Shown here: positions 9,084 through 18,694 of the stretch, in pieces | Layout of the letters: each line of letters opens with the position of its first letter | How positions within the stretch are numbered: position 1 is the first letter of the stretch | Origin: JBDTSW01 sp963797835 | Lineage (GTDB): Bacteria > Actinomycetota > Thermoleophilia > Solirubrobacterales > 70-9 | DNA length: 64,000 nt | Direction of reading: 5' to 3' | Assembly: GCA_963797835.1 (NCBI GenBank) | Contig: CAWCRN010000019.1 | Location: 248,001-312,000, forward strand | Made by a program: the position numbers and the translations under genes | Notes under the pieces: generated by a model | Told to the model about the DNA's origin: nothing | Database searches by the model: none | What the model saw: the letters and a program-made list of their open reading frames with translations, nothing else

Positions 9084-10115
9084 GTGCGGATCCACCACCT
9101 CAACTGCGGCACGCTCTGCCCGTTCGGCGAGCGCTTCATCTCTGGTGAAGGCGGTCTCGGCTCAGCCGAGATCGTTTGCCATTGCCTTCTGATCGAAGCC
9201 GGCGGCGAGCTCGTCCTCGTCGAGACGGGGTTCGGCACCGAGGACGCGCGCCACCCCTACAGGCGGCTCGGCGTCCCGTTCAACCTGGCCCTGCGGCCGA
9301 AGCCGCGGGCCGAGGAGACGGCGTTCGAGCGGATCAAGGGCCTGGGACTCGATCCCGCCGACGTCCGCCACATCACCGTCACCCACCTCGACCTCGACCA
9401 CGCCGGCGGGCTGCCCGACTTCCCCGAGGCCGAGGTCCACGTGTTCGCGGCCGAGCAGCGGGCCGCGCTCGACCCCGCCCTGCGCGAGCGCGCGCGCTAC
9501 CGCCGGCCGCACTTCGAGCACGGGCCGAGATGGGTCACCTATGAGTCCGGCGGCGACGAGTGGTTCGGGTTCGAGAGCATCCGGGTGATGGAGGGCGTCG
9601 ACGCCGAGATCGCGATGATCCCGCTCGCGGGCCACAGCCGCGGGCACGTCGCGATCGCGATTCGCGACGGCGATCGCTGGCTCCTTCACTGCGGCGACTG
9701 CTACTTCCACCACGACGAGGTGGCCACTCCGCCCTCGTGCCCGCCGGCGCTGCGCGCGTTCCAGTCGATGATGGCGTTCGACAACGCGGCCCGCAAGCGA
9801 AACGCCGGACGCCTGCGCGAGCTGGCCGCGGCGAACGGCGACGAGGTCACCCTGTTCTGCGCGCACGACCCGGTCGACCTGCACCGGCTGCAGGGTGAGG
9901 CCGGGGCTCAGGCCGGGGGGCGGTCGCCGGATCGGCGGTTGGGGTCTTGGCACCGAGGAGAGAGCGAGGCCGGGCGTGGGTCGATACCCCCCTTGATCTG
10001 GGTGCGATCGGTGCACGGTCAGGCCGGTTCCGTGCCTGGAGCTCGACGCGAGCGAACCCAGACCGCAGCGCAGAGGCTTCCGCCGGCATCCATTGGGCGA
10101 TCGTGGCTGCTATAG
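9084..10115 (+). CDS. MBL-fold metallo-hydrolase (AttM/quorum-quenching-lactonase-like); C-terminal tail probably spurious
   Basis: Metallo-beta-lactamase-fold hydrolase with the dizinc motif THLDLDHAGG near residue 105, then AGHSRGHVAI and HCGDCYFH, and the final ligand in FCAHDP near residue 257. The start is GTG 9084 (RIHHLNCGTLCPFG). Family members normally end soon after the CAHDP histidine. Here the frame runs on another 75 residues of compositionally odd sequence that overlaps an inverted repeat. I therefore think the true stop lies near 9897, where a TGA is visible one frame over, and that an indel hides it. Related enzymes hydrolyse lactones or other esters; the substrate is open. 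Confidence 0.82.
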   Translation: MRIHHLNCGTLCPFGERFISGEGGLGSAEIVCHCLLIEAGGELVLVETGFGTEDARHPYRRLGVPFNLALRPKPRAEETAFERIKGLGLDPADVRHITVTHLDLDHAGGLPDFPEAEVHVFAAEQRAALDPALRERARYRRPHFEHGPRWVTYESGGDEWFGFESIRVMEGVDAEIAMIPLAGHSRGHVAIAIRDGDRWLLHCGDCYFHHDEVATPPSCPPALRAFQSMMAFDNAARKRNAGRLRELAAANGDEVTLFCAHDPVDLHRLQGEAGAQAGGRSPDRRLGSWHRGESEAGRGSIPPLIWVRSVHGQAGSVPGARRERTQTAAQRLPPASIGRSWLL

Positions 10116-10201
10116 GCGGCATGAGCGCTCACTCAATGGTCAGCTATACCCCATGGGGTATTCCACGCCTCAGCCCGCTCCCCACGCGCCTCGGTGCCAA
10201 G
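9946..10201. repeat. Inverted repeat pair with diverged flanks
   Basis: The 13-bp arm CTTGGCACCGAGG at 9946-9958 has an exact reverse complement, CCTCGGTGCCAAG, at 10189-10201. Similarity continues inward in diverged form: both arms are followed, within about 45 bases, by a GGCGTGG-like stretch and then ATACCCC. The pair therefore looks like two inverted copies of a roughly 50-bp unit. I see no transposase and no target-site duplication. Confidence 0.55.
10146..10161. promoter_or_regulatory. 16-bp perfect palindrome, CsoR-operator-like
   Basis: ATACCCCATGGGGTAT reads the same on both strands. The TACCCC...GGGGTA form resembles operators of the CsoR/RcnR/FrmR repressor family, but no such regulator or copper gene is in the window. 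It lies 100 bp downstream of the ogt stop and upstream of nothing on the plus strand, so its target is unclear. Confidence 0.35.
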
Positions 10202-10260
10202 CCCGCTGCCACCGACGCCCCGCCCCACGGCAGGACGCGCGGCGCGACTCTCGCCGCCGC

Positions 10261-10740
10261 CTAGGCCAGCGTGAGCTGCGGCGCCTCGAGGTCGAGCAGC
10301 CGGCGCTTTCGCTCGAGCCCGCCGCCGAAGCCGACCAGGCTGCCGTCGGAGCCGATCACGCGGTGGCACGGAAGCACGATCGCCAGCGGGTTGCGCCCAA
10401 GCGCCGCGCCGACCTCGCGCACCTGCGCGAGGTCGAGGCCGGCGGCGAGGGTCAGCTCCTTGTAGGAGATGGTCTCCCCGTAGGGGACCTCGGCGAGGGC
10501 GGTGAGCACGCGGCCCAGGAGCCCCTCGCTGCGGCGGCGCCAGCGGGAGCTCGAACTCGCGGCGCGCGCCGGCGAAGTACTCGCCGAGCTGCGGCGGCCG
10601 CCCGGTCGAGCAGCTCGCCGCCGTCGCCGCCCGGGCGCGCCCCGGTGAAGCCGACCTTGGTCGACGGCGCCGTCGCGCGCCTCGAGGGCGAGCGGGCCGA
10701 CCGGGCTGTCGATCGTGAGCGTGGATCGCATGGTTCTCAT
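10261..10740 (-). CDS. ogt: Methylated-DNA--protein-cysteine methyltransferase (frameshifted)
   Basis: Suicide DNA-repair enzyme that removes the methyl group from O6-methylguanine onto its own cysteine. The active site IVLPCHRVIGSDGSLVGFGG is intact near the C-terminus, preceded by the DNA-binding segment VPYGETISYKELT. The N-terminus is MRTMRSTLTIDSPVGPLALEA. The central section (10560-10670) needs two indels to restore a typical sequence. ATG 10740 overlaps the TGA of the M20 peptidase gene (ATGA), which decides the start and makes it the last gene of the long minus-strand operon. Its link to the rest of the operon is not obvious. Confidence 0.85.
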   Translation of the reverse strand: MRTMRSTLTIDSPVGPLALEARDGAVDQGRLHRGAPGRRRRRAARPGGRRSSASTSPARAASSSSRWRRRSEGLLGRVLTALAEVPYGETISYKELTLAAGLDLAQVREVGAALGRNPLAIVLPCHRVIGSDGSLVGFGGGLERKRRLLDLEAPQLTLA

Positions 10741-12075
10741 GCTGGGTGAAACGCCGGACGGCCCGGCGGCGTGAGAGCCCGGATCGCGTGCAGGTTGAAA
10801 TCGGTCATCTCCACCAGGTCGGCCACGTCCAGGCACTCGTCGGCGCCATGGATGCCGTCGTTGTAGGCGTCGAGATCGGTCGAGAACACCGGGGCGAAGC
10901 CGTAGGCGGTCGTGCCGTGCTCCCGGCGTACCCAGTGTGAGTCGGTGAATCCGGGCGAGATCAGCGGCAGGAGCCGTGCTCCGGGGAGGCGCTCGGCCAC
11001 GTACTCCTCACAGGCCGCGATAGAGCGGGGTGTCGATCGGGGACTCGGTCCCTCCCTCGAGCGGCTCGAGCAGCTCGAGCTCGTAGGTGAACTCCCGTCC
11101 GAGGGCCCGATCGACGTGTGAGCGGATGTCGTCCTCGGTCTGCCCCGGGAGCAGCCGGCAGTCGCAGATCAAGTCGGCGTAGGGCGGGATCACGTTGGCG
11201 GGCTCGTGGGTGCGAAGGCCGGTCGGTGTCACGGTCATCCGGCACATCGCCGGAAGGCTGTCCGCCAGGTCGGGGTGGAGGGCTGCGCCCCACGCGATCA
11301 TCTCGTCGTCGGTGCCGTCCGGGGCGCCGAGGTCGAGTCAGGGCGCGGCCGACCGCCGCGGGCATCCGCGTCGGCGTCTCGGCCGCGAGCAGGCCGCTCG
11401 ATCGCCCTGGCGGTGTGGGCGAGCGGGTTCTCGGCGGCCACCGGCACCGAGGCGTGGCCGGCGCGGCCACGGATCCGGATGCGAAGCGAGGTCACCTGCT
11501 TCTCCCCGACCGCGATCGTCACCACCCGGCGGCCGCCCGCGAGCCGGAGCAACGATCCGCCGCCCTCGTTGATCGCGTAGTCGCAGCGCACGTCGGGCCG
11601 CTCGCGGACGAGCCACGACATCCCGACGTCGGCGGTGTTCCTCTCCTCGTCGGACTCCGCGACCAGGACGACGTCGCCCGCCGGCGGCTGGCCGCTTCGC
11701 GCCAGCTCCGCCAACGCCACTGCCCGTGCCGCCAACTCGCCCTTCATGTCGGCGGCGCCGCGACCGTAGAGCCTGCCGTCCCGTACCTCGCCCCCGAAGG
11801 GCGCGGTCGTCCAGCCGTCGCTGGGGGCGGGCACGACGTCGGTGTGCGCCATCAGCATCAGCGAGGGTCCCTCGCCGCGGCCCGCGACCCGGGCGATCAG
11901 GTTCAGGCGCTCGGGGTCGGGGCCGACCAGCTCGCACTCGGCGCCGGCCGCGGTCAGGTGGTCGGCGAGGAGCTCGGCCGCGGGCGTCTCGCGCCCCGGG
12001 CGGGTTCGAGGTGTCGAGGCGGATCAGCTCCTGGGCGAGGCCGACGACCTCGTCTCGTAGGTCAGGCTCCGTCAT
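10737..12075 (-). CDS. M20 family metallopeptidase (frameshifted)
   Basis: Zinc amidohydrolase/exopeptidase of the ArgE/DapE/carboxypeptidase-G2 superfamily. The N-terminus is MTEPDLRDEVVGLAQELIRLDTSNPPG. The first metal site reads MLMAHTDVVPAP, the second RGAADMKGELAARAV, and the catalytic Glu region is AESDEERNT. The dimerisation-domain sequence RIRGRAGHASVP and the C-terminal AYGFAPVF...GIHGADECL with the last His ligand follow. These blocks sit in four different frames, so at least three indels have to be assumed. Start and stop both show ATGA overlaps, with the DmpA gene before it and ogt after it. It probably cleaves amide or dipeptide bonds of an imported substrate. Confidence 0.85.
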
Positions 12076-13025
12076 CCGCGTTCGGTGGCCAGGCGGCGCA
12101 CCACGTCCACCGGGAACGCGTCCTGCATGGTCCCGTCGAGCCGCTCGGCGGGACGAGCGGCCACCAGGCAGTTGAGCACGGCCTCGTGGGCCGCCTCCCA
12201 CGCGGCCAGGAAGTAGGGGTTGAGGTGGCCGTTCGCCACCTCGCCGTCGTCGGCGGTCGAGAAGGCGAGCCCGATCTCGCCCGATCCCTCCTCGGCGTAG
12301 GACCCCGCCCGGGCCAGGCCCAACAGCGGGCGCAGCGCCAGCCGCCGCAGCTGATGAGGGGCCAGGGGCGCGTCCGTGGCGCAGACGGTGATGCACGAGC
12401 CCTCGTGGCGCGGCCGCTCCGGCGCCGGGCCGAGCGAGGTGCCGAGGACGTCGAGGTCGGCGCGGGAGCCGAAGTTGCACAGCAGCAGGACGCCGACATG
12501 GTGTTCGCCTACGGTCCGCGACGCGGTCCCGATCCCGCCCGGGAACTCGAAGCACACCATCCCGGTGCCCGCCCCCACCGTGCCCTCCTCGACCTCGGGC
12601 CCGGCGGCGCCCAGCGCGCGATCGACGTCGGCCCGGGTGACCGTGCGCGAGTCGGCCATGTCGCCGTCGTCGCACTCACCGACCACCGGGATGATCACGT
12701 CATCGGGGCCGTGTCCGGAGGCGTGGATCGCGGCGTCGACGACGGTCCCGAGCGCGTGCGTCCCGCACAGGTGGACCGGCGTCACCAGCGTTCCCCGCTC
12801 CTCGATCTCGAGCTTCCCGGTCAGCTCGCCGAAGCCGTTCACGGTGCGGGTGCCCGCGGCGGCCGGCAGCGAGGGCGGCTCGACGACGGTAACGCCGGTC
12901 GCCTGGCCGCTCTCGGCCTGCGAGTGGCCCACGAGCACGCCCGGGACGTCGGTGATCGCGTTTCGCGCCCCCGGCTCGAGCCGGCCGACCGGACCGGCGA
13001 TGTCCCGCCAGCGCTCAGCGCTCAC
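12072..13025 (-). CDS. P1 family aminopeptidase (DmpA/BapA type)
   Basis: A 317-residue autoprocessing Ntn-type hydrolase. The self-cleavage site is the Gly-Ser in HEGSCITVCATDAPL (Gly209-Ser210), where Ser210 becomes the nucleophile at the new N-terminus. The family landmarks ITDVPGVLVGHSQ near the start and GAGTGMVCFEFPGGIGTASR near residue 155 are present. The frame is intact. Known members are L-aminopeptidase D-amidase/esterases (DmpA) or beta-peptidyl aminopeptidases (BapA), which release N-terminal beta-amino acids. The start is GTG 13025, overlapping the ABC ATPase stop (GTGA). It lies in an operon with a peptide importer and with kdd/kce, whose substrate is a beta-amino acid. Confidence 0.9.
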   Translation of the reverse strand: MSAERWRDIAGPVGRLEPGARNAITDVPGVLVGHSQAESGQATGVTVVEPPSLPAAAGTRTVNGFGELTGKLEIEERGTLVTPVHLCGTHALGTVVDAAIHASGHGPDDVIIPVVGECDDGDMADSRTVTRADVDRALGAAGPEVEEGTVGAGTGMVCFEFPGGIGTASRTVGEHHVGVLLLCNFGSRADLDVLGTSLGPAPERPRHEGSCITVCATDAPLAPHQLRRLALRPLLGLARAGSYAEEGSGEIGLAFSTADDGEVANGHLNPYFLAAWEAAHEAVLNCLVAARPAERLDGTMQDAFPVDVVRRLATERG

Positions 13026-14017
13026 TGCTGATCGGTGCGCTGGCCGGCCGCGGCGCCGGCCTGGTCATGCAGCAGGCACGCGGCGAGCTGGTCGCGGCCG
13101 CCGGCCGGGACGAGCTTGGGATCGACCTTGTCGCAGGGCTCGAAGCGCTTCGGGCAGCGGGGATGGAACCGGCATCCCGTGGGCACGTCGGTCGCGTCGG
13201 GCAGCTCGCCGCTCAGGAGCTCGCGCTCGCCGCCGCCCCCGGGCGTCGCGATCGGGCACCGCGGTCACGAGCGCCTGGGTGTAGGGGTGCTGGGGGCGCT
13301 CGATCACGTCCGGTCACGCTGCCCTGCTCGACGACCCGGCCGAGGTACATCACCGCGATCCGGTCGCAGAGCGACCAGGCGAGGCTGAGGTCGTGGGTGA
13401 TGAACAGCAGCGCCAGCTCCCGCTGCTTCTGGATGTCGAGCAGCACCCGCAGGATCTGCGCCTGCACCGAGACGTCGAGCATCGAGACCGGCTCGTCGCA
13501 GATCAGCCCGTCGGGCTCGAGCACGAGCGCGGCGGCGATCGCGGCGCGCTGGCGCTGGCCGCCGGAGAGCTGGTGCGGGTAGCGCTCCGAGAACCGCTCG
13601 GGGTCCAGCCCGACGTCCTCCAGGGCCTTCTTCACCCGCTCGGCGTGCTCGGCGCGGTCCACCCCCTGGACCACCAGGGGCTCGGCGACGATCGTTCGCA
13701 CCCGCTGGCGCGGGTTGAGCGTCTGGTAGGGGTCCTGGAAGATCATCTGGAGGCGGCGGCGAAGCTCGTCGAGCTTGCCCTTGCCGTTCAGGGGCTCACC
13801 GTCGAGCGCGAGCTCGCCCGCTGGCCGGCTCCACCAGGCTGAGCATCGCCCGCGCGAGCGTCGACTTCCCGCATCCGGACTCGCCCACGACCCCGAGCAC
13901 CTCGCCCTTGCGCCACTCCAGCGAGACCCCGTCGACCGCGCGCGCGGTGCCCCGCTCGACGCGGAACTGCACGCACAGGTCGCGCACCTCCATGAGCGGG
14001 GCGGCGGTCGAGCTCAT
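13022..14017 (-). CDS. Oligopeptide/dipeptide ABC transporter ATP-binding protein, OppF-like (frameshifted)
   Basis: Nucleotide-binding subunit of the peptide importer. Walker A is GESGCGKSTLARAML (13796-14017 frame). The middle frame gives QMIFQDPYQTLNPRQRV, the signature HQLSGGQRQR, Walker B LICDEPVSMLDVS and the switch His in FITHDLSLA. The C-terminal oligopeptide-transporter domain, with CRFHPRCPKRF and its cysteines, is in a third frame and ends GQRTDQQ. Indels are needed near 13820 and 13300. ATG 14017 overlaps the stop of the OppD-like gene, and its own TGA overlaps the GTG of the DmpA gene. With its partner it powers uptake of the peptide bound by the substrate-binding protein. Confidence 0.88.
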
Positions 14018-15036
14018 CCCGCGGCCCCCGCCCTCCACGCCTGCGAGACGCCCTCCTCGGGCCAGTCGGTCCACGGCGCGAAATGGCAGGCCGCGGCGTG
14101 CGCCGCCGCCGACCTCGCGCAGTGCCGGGTCCTCCACCTTGCAGCGGTCATCCGCGTACGGGCACCTGGGCTGGAAGCGGCAGCCCGGCGGCGGCTCGCC
14201 CGGATCCGGCGGGCCGCCCGGGATCGGATCCTCGAGGCCGCGGTTGCCTCCGATCGAGGGCATCGTCTCGAGCAGCCGCTTCGTGTACGGGTGCTGCGGG
14301 TCGGAGAAGACCGTGGCGACAGGTCCCGATCTCCACGATCCGCCCGGCGTACATGATCGCGATGCGGTCGCAGGTCTCCGCCAGCACGCCGAGGTCGTGC
14401 GAGATCAGGATCAGCGCCAGGCCGAGGCGCTCGCGCAGGCTGCTCGAGCAGCTGGAGCACCTGCGCCTGCATGACGACGTCGAGCGCGGTGGTCGGCTCG
14501 TCCGCGATCACCAGCGAGGGGTTGCACGCCAGCGCCAGCGCGATCATCACCCGCTGGCGCTGCCCGCCCGAGAGCTGGTGGGCGTAGCGGCGCCCGAGCG
14601 CCTCCGTCAGCCCCACCGTGCCGAGCAGCTCCTGCGTGCGCTCCTTCACCTCGGCCGAGCTGGCCGAGGGCGAGTGGAGGCTGATCGCCTCGGCGAACTG
14701 CACCTCGACCCTCTGCACCGGGTCGAGCGCGTTCATCGCACCCTGGAAGACGAGGGAGATGTGGCGCCAGCGGACGTAGCGCATCCCGGTCTCCGTGCGG
14801 CGCTCGAGGTTGATCGGCTCGTCCGCGCCCTTGAGGTTCAGGGTCATGGCCCCCGATTGCTCGAGGCTTCCAGGCAGGAGCTTCATCAGCGCGAGCGCCG
14901 TCGTGGTCTTGCCGCACCCCGACTCGCCGGCCAGCCCCAGGGCCTCCCCGTGCTGAAGCTGAAAGTCGACCCCGTCGACGATCGGCTTGCCGTCCGCGTG
15001 GACGTGGAGATCGCTGACCTCAAGCAGCGGCCTCAA
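14014..15036 (-). CDS. Oligopeptide/dipeptide ABC transporter ATP-binding protein, OppD-like (frameshifted)
   Basis: Second ATPase subunit of the importer. Walker A is GESGCGKTTTALALM near residue 38, the Q-loop ISLVFQGAMNALDP, the signature HQLSGGQRQRVM and Walker B VIADEPTTALDV. After about 14430 the sequence changes frame. TCDRIAIMYAGRIVEIG and then CRFQPRCPYADDRC, from the Fe-S-like oligopeptide domain, are found in other frames. The start is TTG 15036 (RPLLEVSDLHVH), overlapping the OppC-like gene by 17 bases. The stop forms an ATGA overlap with the OppF-like gene. At least two indels are present. Confidence 0.88.
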   Translation of the reverse strand: MRPLLEVSDLHVHADGKPIVDGVDFQLQHGEALGLAGESGCGKTTTALALMKLLPGSLEQSGAMTLNLKGADEPINLERRTETGMRYVRWRHISLVFQGAMNALDPVQRVEVQFAEAISLHSPSASSAEVKERTQELLGTVGLTEALGRRYAHQLSGGQRQRVMIALALACNPSLVIADEPTTALDVVMQAQVLQLLEQPARAPRPGADPDLARPRRAGGDLRPHRDHVRRADRGDRDLSPRSSPTRSTRTRSGCSRRCPRSEATAASRIRSRAARRIRASRRRAAASSPGARTRMTAARWRTRHCARSAAAHAAACHFAPWTDWPEEGVSQAWRAGAAG

Positions 15037-15893
15037 AGCTCTCCTCCAATAGCCTCGGGTTGACGTACTCCTCGAACAGGTAGCCGAGGACGGCGACGGA
15101 CAGGACCAGCAGCGTGATGCAGAGGCCGGGCGGGATCACGTACCACCACGCCTCGGCGCTGGGCGCCCCCGCCGCGAACGCGTTCTCCAGCATCGTGCCC
15201 CAGGAGATCTGGGTCGGGTCGCCGAGGCCGAGGAACGCGAGCGCCGACTCGGAGAGGATCGCCACCGCCACGATCAGCACCGTGTTGGCGAAGATCAGCG
15301 GCAGCGCGTTGGGGAAGATGTGGGTGCGCAGGATGTACCAGTGGCTCGCGCCGAGGGCCCGCGCGCGCTCGACGAACGCTCGCTCGCGCAGGGTCAGCAC
15401 CTGCGAGCGCACGATCCGGCCGGTGCCCGCCCACGAAGTGATCCCGATGACGAGGATGAGCACCCCCAGCGACGGCGCGAGGATGCTGGAGAGCACGATC
15501 ATCAGCGGCAGGGTCGGGATCACCAGGAACCAGTTGTCGACCCCGTCGAGGATGCGGTCGGTCCAGCCGCCGAAGTACCCGCTGAGGAGGCCGACCGCCG
15601 CGCCGATCACCGCCGAGATGATCGCCGCCGCGAACCCGACCACGATCGAGATGCGCGCCCCGTACAGGAGCTGGGAGAGCACGTCGGACGCCGCTCTCCG
15701 TCGTCCCCAGCCAGTGCTCCGAGCTGGGCGGCGCGAGGGTGTCGAGGCTGGAGGCGTAGGGGTCGTCGGGCGCGATCGCCCTGCCGAAGATGGCCATGAA
15801 GATGAACAGCCCGAGCACGGCGAGCCCGAAGCGCCCGCGCCAGCTGCCGAAGATGAGCTCGTGCCGCGCGCCGGTCATGGCGCCCGCCGTCAT
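15020..15893 (-). CDS. ABC transporter permease, OppC/DppC-like (one frameshift)
   Basis: Inner-membrane permease of the peptide importer. An N-terminal transmembrane segment (FGLAVLGLFIFMAIFGRAIAP) and the linker SLDTLAPPSSEHWLGTTESG are followed, after one indel near 15690, by the BPD_transp_1 domain. The EAA loop ERARALGASHWYILRTHIFP contacts the ATPases. Five more membrane segments are visible, then the C-terminus EEYVNPRLLEES. The ATG at 15893 overlaps the OppB-like stop (ATGA). Confidence 0.9.
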
Positions 15894-16861
15894 CGCGCCT
15901 GCACCCTCGGGTCGAGGAAGAAGTAGAGGAAGTCGGCCATGAGGTTGGCGAGGATCACGCCGGCCGAGAAGACCAGGAACGTCCCCTGGAGCATCGGGAA
16001 GTCCTTGTCGGCGATGGCGTTGTAGCTCAGCTCACCGAGGCCCGGCCACGAGAACAGCGTCTCGATCGTGACGGCGCCGCCCGCCACCGCGCCGAACTGG
16101 ATCGCGGCGATGGTCACCAGGGGCAGGAGCGCGTTCGGCACGGCGTGCTTGCTCACCACCCGGTGCCACGGCAGGCCGGTCGCCCGCTTGACCGTGACGA
16201 AGTCCTCGGTGAGGACGTCCACCATCGACGAGCGCATGATCAGGAAGTACTGGCCCAGGAGCAGGAACGTCATCGCCGTCACGGGCAGGACGAGGTGGTC
16301 GAGCACGTCCGCGGCCTCGGCGAACCAGTTCGAGAACTCCACCCCCGGCGTGACCTGCTGTCCCGCCGGGAAGATCGGGATCGCGACCGCGAAGACGAGG
16401 ATCAGGATGATCCCGATCCAGTACTCCGGCGCCGAGTACGTGAACAGGCTGAAGCCCAGCAGGCTGTCGTCGGTTCGCTTGCCGCGTTGCGTCGCGGCCT
16501 TCACCCCCATCCACGCCCCGACGAGGGTCGCGATCAGGGTGCCGACCCCGACCAGCAGCAGCGTCCACGGGATCGCCGCCTTGATCTCGTCCCAGACCGG
16601 CTCGCGCGTGCGCTGGCTGATGCCCAGCTCCAGCGTCACGCGTGTCGCCGGCGTAGTCGGCGAACTGGCCGATCAGGGGCTTGTCGAGGCCGTACTCGGC
16701 ACGCAGCTGCTCGATCTCCTCGCGGGTTCGTCTGCGGCAGGCGGGCGAGCTGCGTCGGTCGGGTCGCCCAGCCCCCGGAACAGGAAGAAGTTGAAGATCA
16801 GCACGAACACGAGCGTCAGCAGCGCCGCCCCGACCTTCCCGGCTATCCAGCGTGCGTTCAC
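15890..16861 (-). CDS. ABC transporter permease, OppB/DppB-like (frameshifted near N-terminus)
   Basis: First permease of the importer. GTG 16861 starts NARWIAGKVGAALLTLVFVLIFNFFLFRG, the usual first membrane helix of OppB-type permeases. The region 16640-16770 needs about two indels. After that the frame is open from FGISQ-like sequence through PWTLLLVGVGTLIATLVGAWMG to the EAA loop TVKRATGLPWHRVVSKHAVPN and the end FFLDPRVQAR. The gene begins 10 bp after the substrate-binding protein stop and overlaps the OppC-like gene by ATGA. Confidence 0.88.
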
Positions 16862-16871
16862 CCGGCGCCCC

Positions 16872-18692
16872 TCACGCTTCCATCTCCAGCGGCTCGATCT
16901 CCCGGCGCCCGCGCGCGCGGCCGAACAGGAAGGCGCGCGATCGCGACCACCGACGGCGCCGATCGCGACCACGCCGCCGGGCACCCCGGTCGTGAGCTCC
17001 TCCGACGATGCCTCGCCGGGCTCCAGGCTCAGGATCGGCTCGTAGGAGACCTGCTGGCAGAACGCGGTGCCCGTCTCGGCGGGACAGAGCCGCTCGACCC
17101 CACCCAGCGCGTCGGAGTTGTAGGCCTCGAGGTAGGGGTCGTAGGTGAGGACGATGTACGGCAGGTCCTCCTGGAGGATCGCGATCATCTCCTGGATCAC
17201 CGCCTTGCGCTCCTCCTGGTGTCGAACAGCGTGGTCTGCTCCTCGAACAGCCGGTCGTACTCGGGGTTCGAGTAGAAGGCGTCCGACGACGCGCCGATCT
17301 CGTCGGTCGTCATCAGGCTCGAGCAGGAAGCTCGGGTCGTACGGGTCCCCGCCCCAGCCCCAGATGAACGAGTCGAACTCCGGCGCCGGCTTGCCGGCCT
17401 CCTTGCGGATCGTGAGCTCGGTGAGCTTGTCGGTGCTCACGATCTGGACGTTGTACTCGATCCCGACCTCCATGCGTCTGCTCGGCGATCAGCTTCGCCA
17501 TCTGGATGTCCGCACGGCGACTCCGAGCGCACGTAGAGGTCGAACGAGGCGACCTCGCCGTCCTTCTCACGGATCCCGTCGTCGTTCAGCTCCCAGCCGG
17601 CATCGTCGAGGATCTGGTTCGCCATCTCCGGGTCGTACGGGTAGTCCAGCTCCGGGACCTCGTAGAACGCCTTGTAGAACGACGGCAGCAGGCCGTGGGC
17701 CACGAACGACGTCCCCTGGTTCGCGATCTCGTTGTTGCGCTCGCGGTCGATGCCGTAGGCGGTCGCCTGGCGGATCGTCTTGTCCTGGATCGCGGGGTTG
17801 AACACCGCGTCCGGGCAGTCCTCCTCCGAGCAGAGGTTGAAGGCGAGCTCGGTGAACGAGTAGGTGGGCGCGTTGACGGTCTCGATCCCCTCCTGGTTCC
17901 CGAGCCGCTCGAAGGTCGCCGGCTCGACCTCGGGGAGGAAGTCGACCTCCCCCAGGGTCAGCGCCCGCTCGGCCGCGTCCTGGCTCCCGTAGCGGATGAA
18001 CTGGATCTCCTCGAACGCCGGCGGGTCGCCGCGCCACTCCGGGTTCACCTCCATGCGGGTGATCCGGCTCCGCTCGAACTCGGTGACGATGTACGGCCCG
18101 CTGCCGACCATCGGCACCTCCGGCTGATAGGAGCCGGTCAGGTCCTTGAGCGGCACCTTGCCCCAGATGTGCTCGGGGAGGATGTAGATCCAGAGGCCGC
18201 CGACCATCCGGGCGTCGGGCACCTTCGTCTCGATGATGACCGTCGTCTCGTCGGGCGTCTTGATCGACTTGACGTTTCCGGTGTAGGCGCTGAACAGGAG
18301 GCCGTGGCCGCCCAGCACCTCGAGCGACCACTTGACGTCCTCGGAGGTGATCGGCTCGCCGTCGGACCACTTCGCGCCCTTGATCAGCTCGAAGGTGATC
18401 GTCTTCTTGTCCTCGGAGACCTCCCAGCTCTCGGCGATGCCCGGGCTCGGCCCCAGCGTCTCGGGGTCGAAGTTGAGCAGCAGCTCCCACTGGAGCGCCC
18501 AGATCGTGTACTCCTCCTCGTTCACGCCGACGAAGGGGTTGAGCGTCTTCGGGTCCTGCGCCCAGCCGATGCGCAGCACGTCCTTGCCGGCGGAGCCCGG
18601 AGTCCTGCGCCGATCCGGTCGAGGCCTCGAGGCCCAGCGCACACCGCCGCCACCAGCACCGCCGTCGCGGCCAGGGTCTTCCAACGGTTCAC
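16872..18692 (-). CDS. Peptide ABC transporter substrate-binding protein, SBP_bac_5 family (frameshifted)
   Basis: Extracellular receptor of the importer. GTG 18692 (NRWKTLAATAVLVAAVCAG) gives a signal peptide and has AGGAGGAG 6 bases upstream, so it is preferred over the ATG at 18801, which lies in the S66 gene. The family signature region is KDVLRIGWAQDPKTLNPFVG, followed by ESWEVSEDKKTITFELIKGAKWSDGEP. Three or more indels affect the N-terminus and 17200-17500. The C-terminus reads GVPGGVVAIGAV, then in another frame AFLFGRARGRREIEPLEMEA. That is a probable C-terminal membrane anchor in place of a lipobox. The TGA is at 16872-16874, just before oppB. Ligand class: peptides or peptide-like molecules. 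Confidence 0.88.
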
Positions 18693-18694
18693 TG

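Larger units (their letters stand above)
9896..10260. other. Intergenic stretch without a convincing gene
   Basis: 365 bp between the end of the MBL hydrolase core and the stop of ogt. No frame here has family-like content. It holds the inverted-repeat pair and the 16-bp palindrome described separately. Confidence 0.5.

Noticed and set aside
9898..10115. C-terminal extension of the MBL hydrolase as a real domain
   Set aside because: It has no similarity to the family, odd composition, and overlaps the inverted repeat; a hidden stop near 9897 is more likely.
11118..13031. A 637-codon plus-strand frame
   Set aside because: It is antisense to the M20 and DmpA-type genes, whose motifs are clear on the minus strand.
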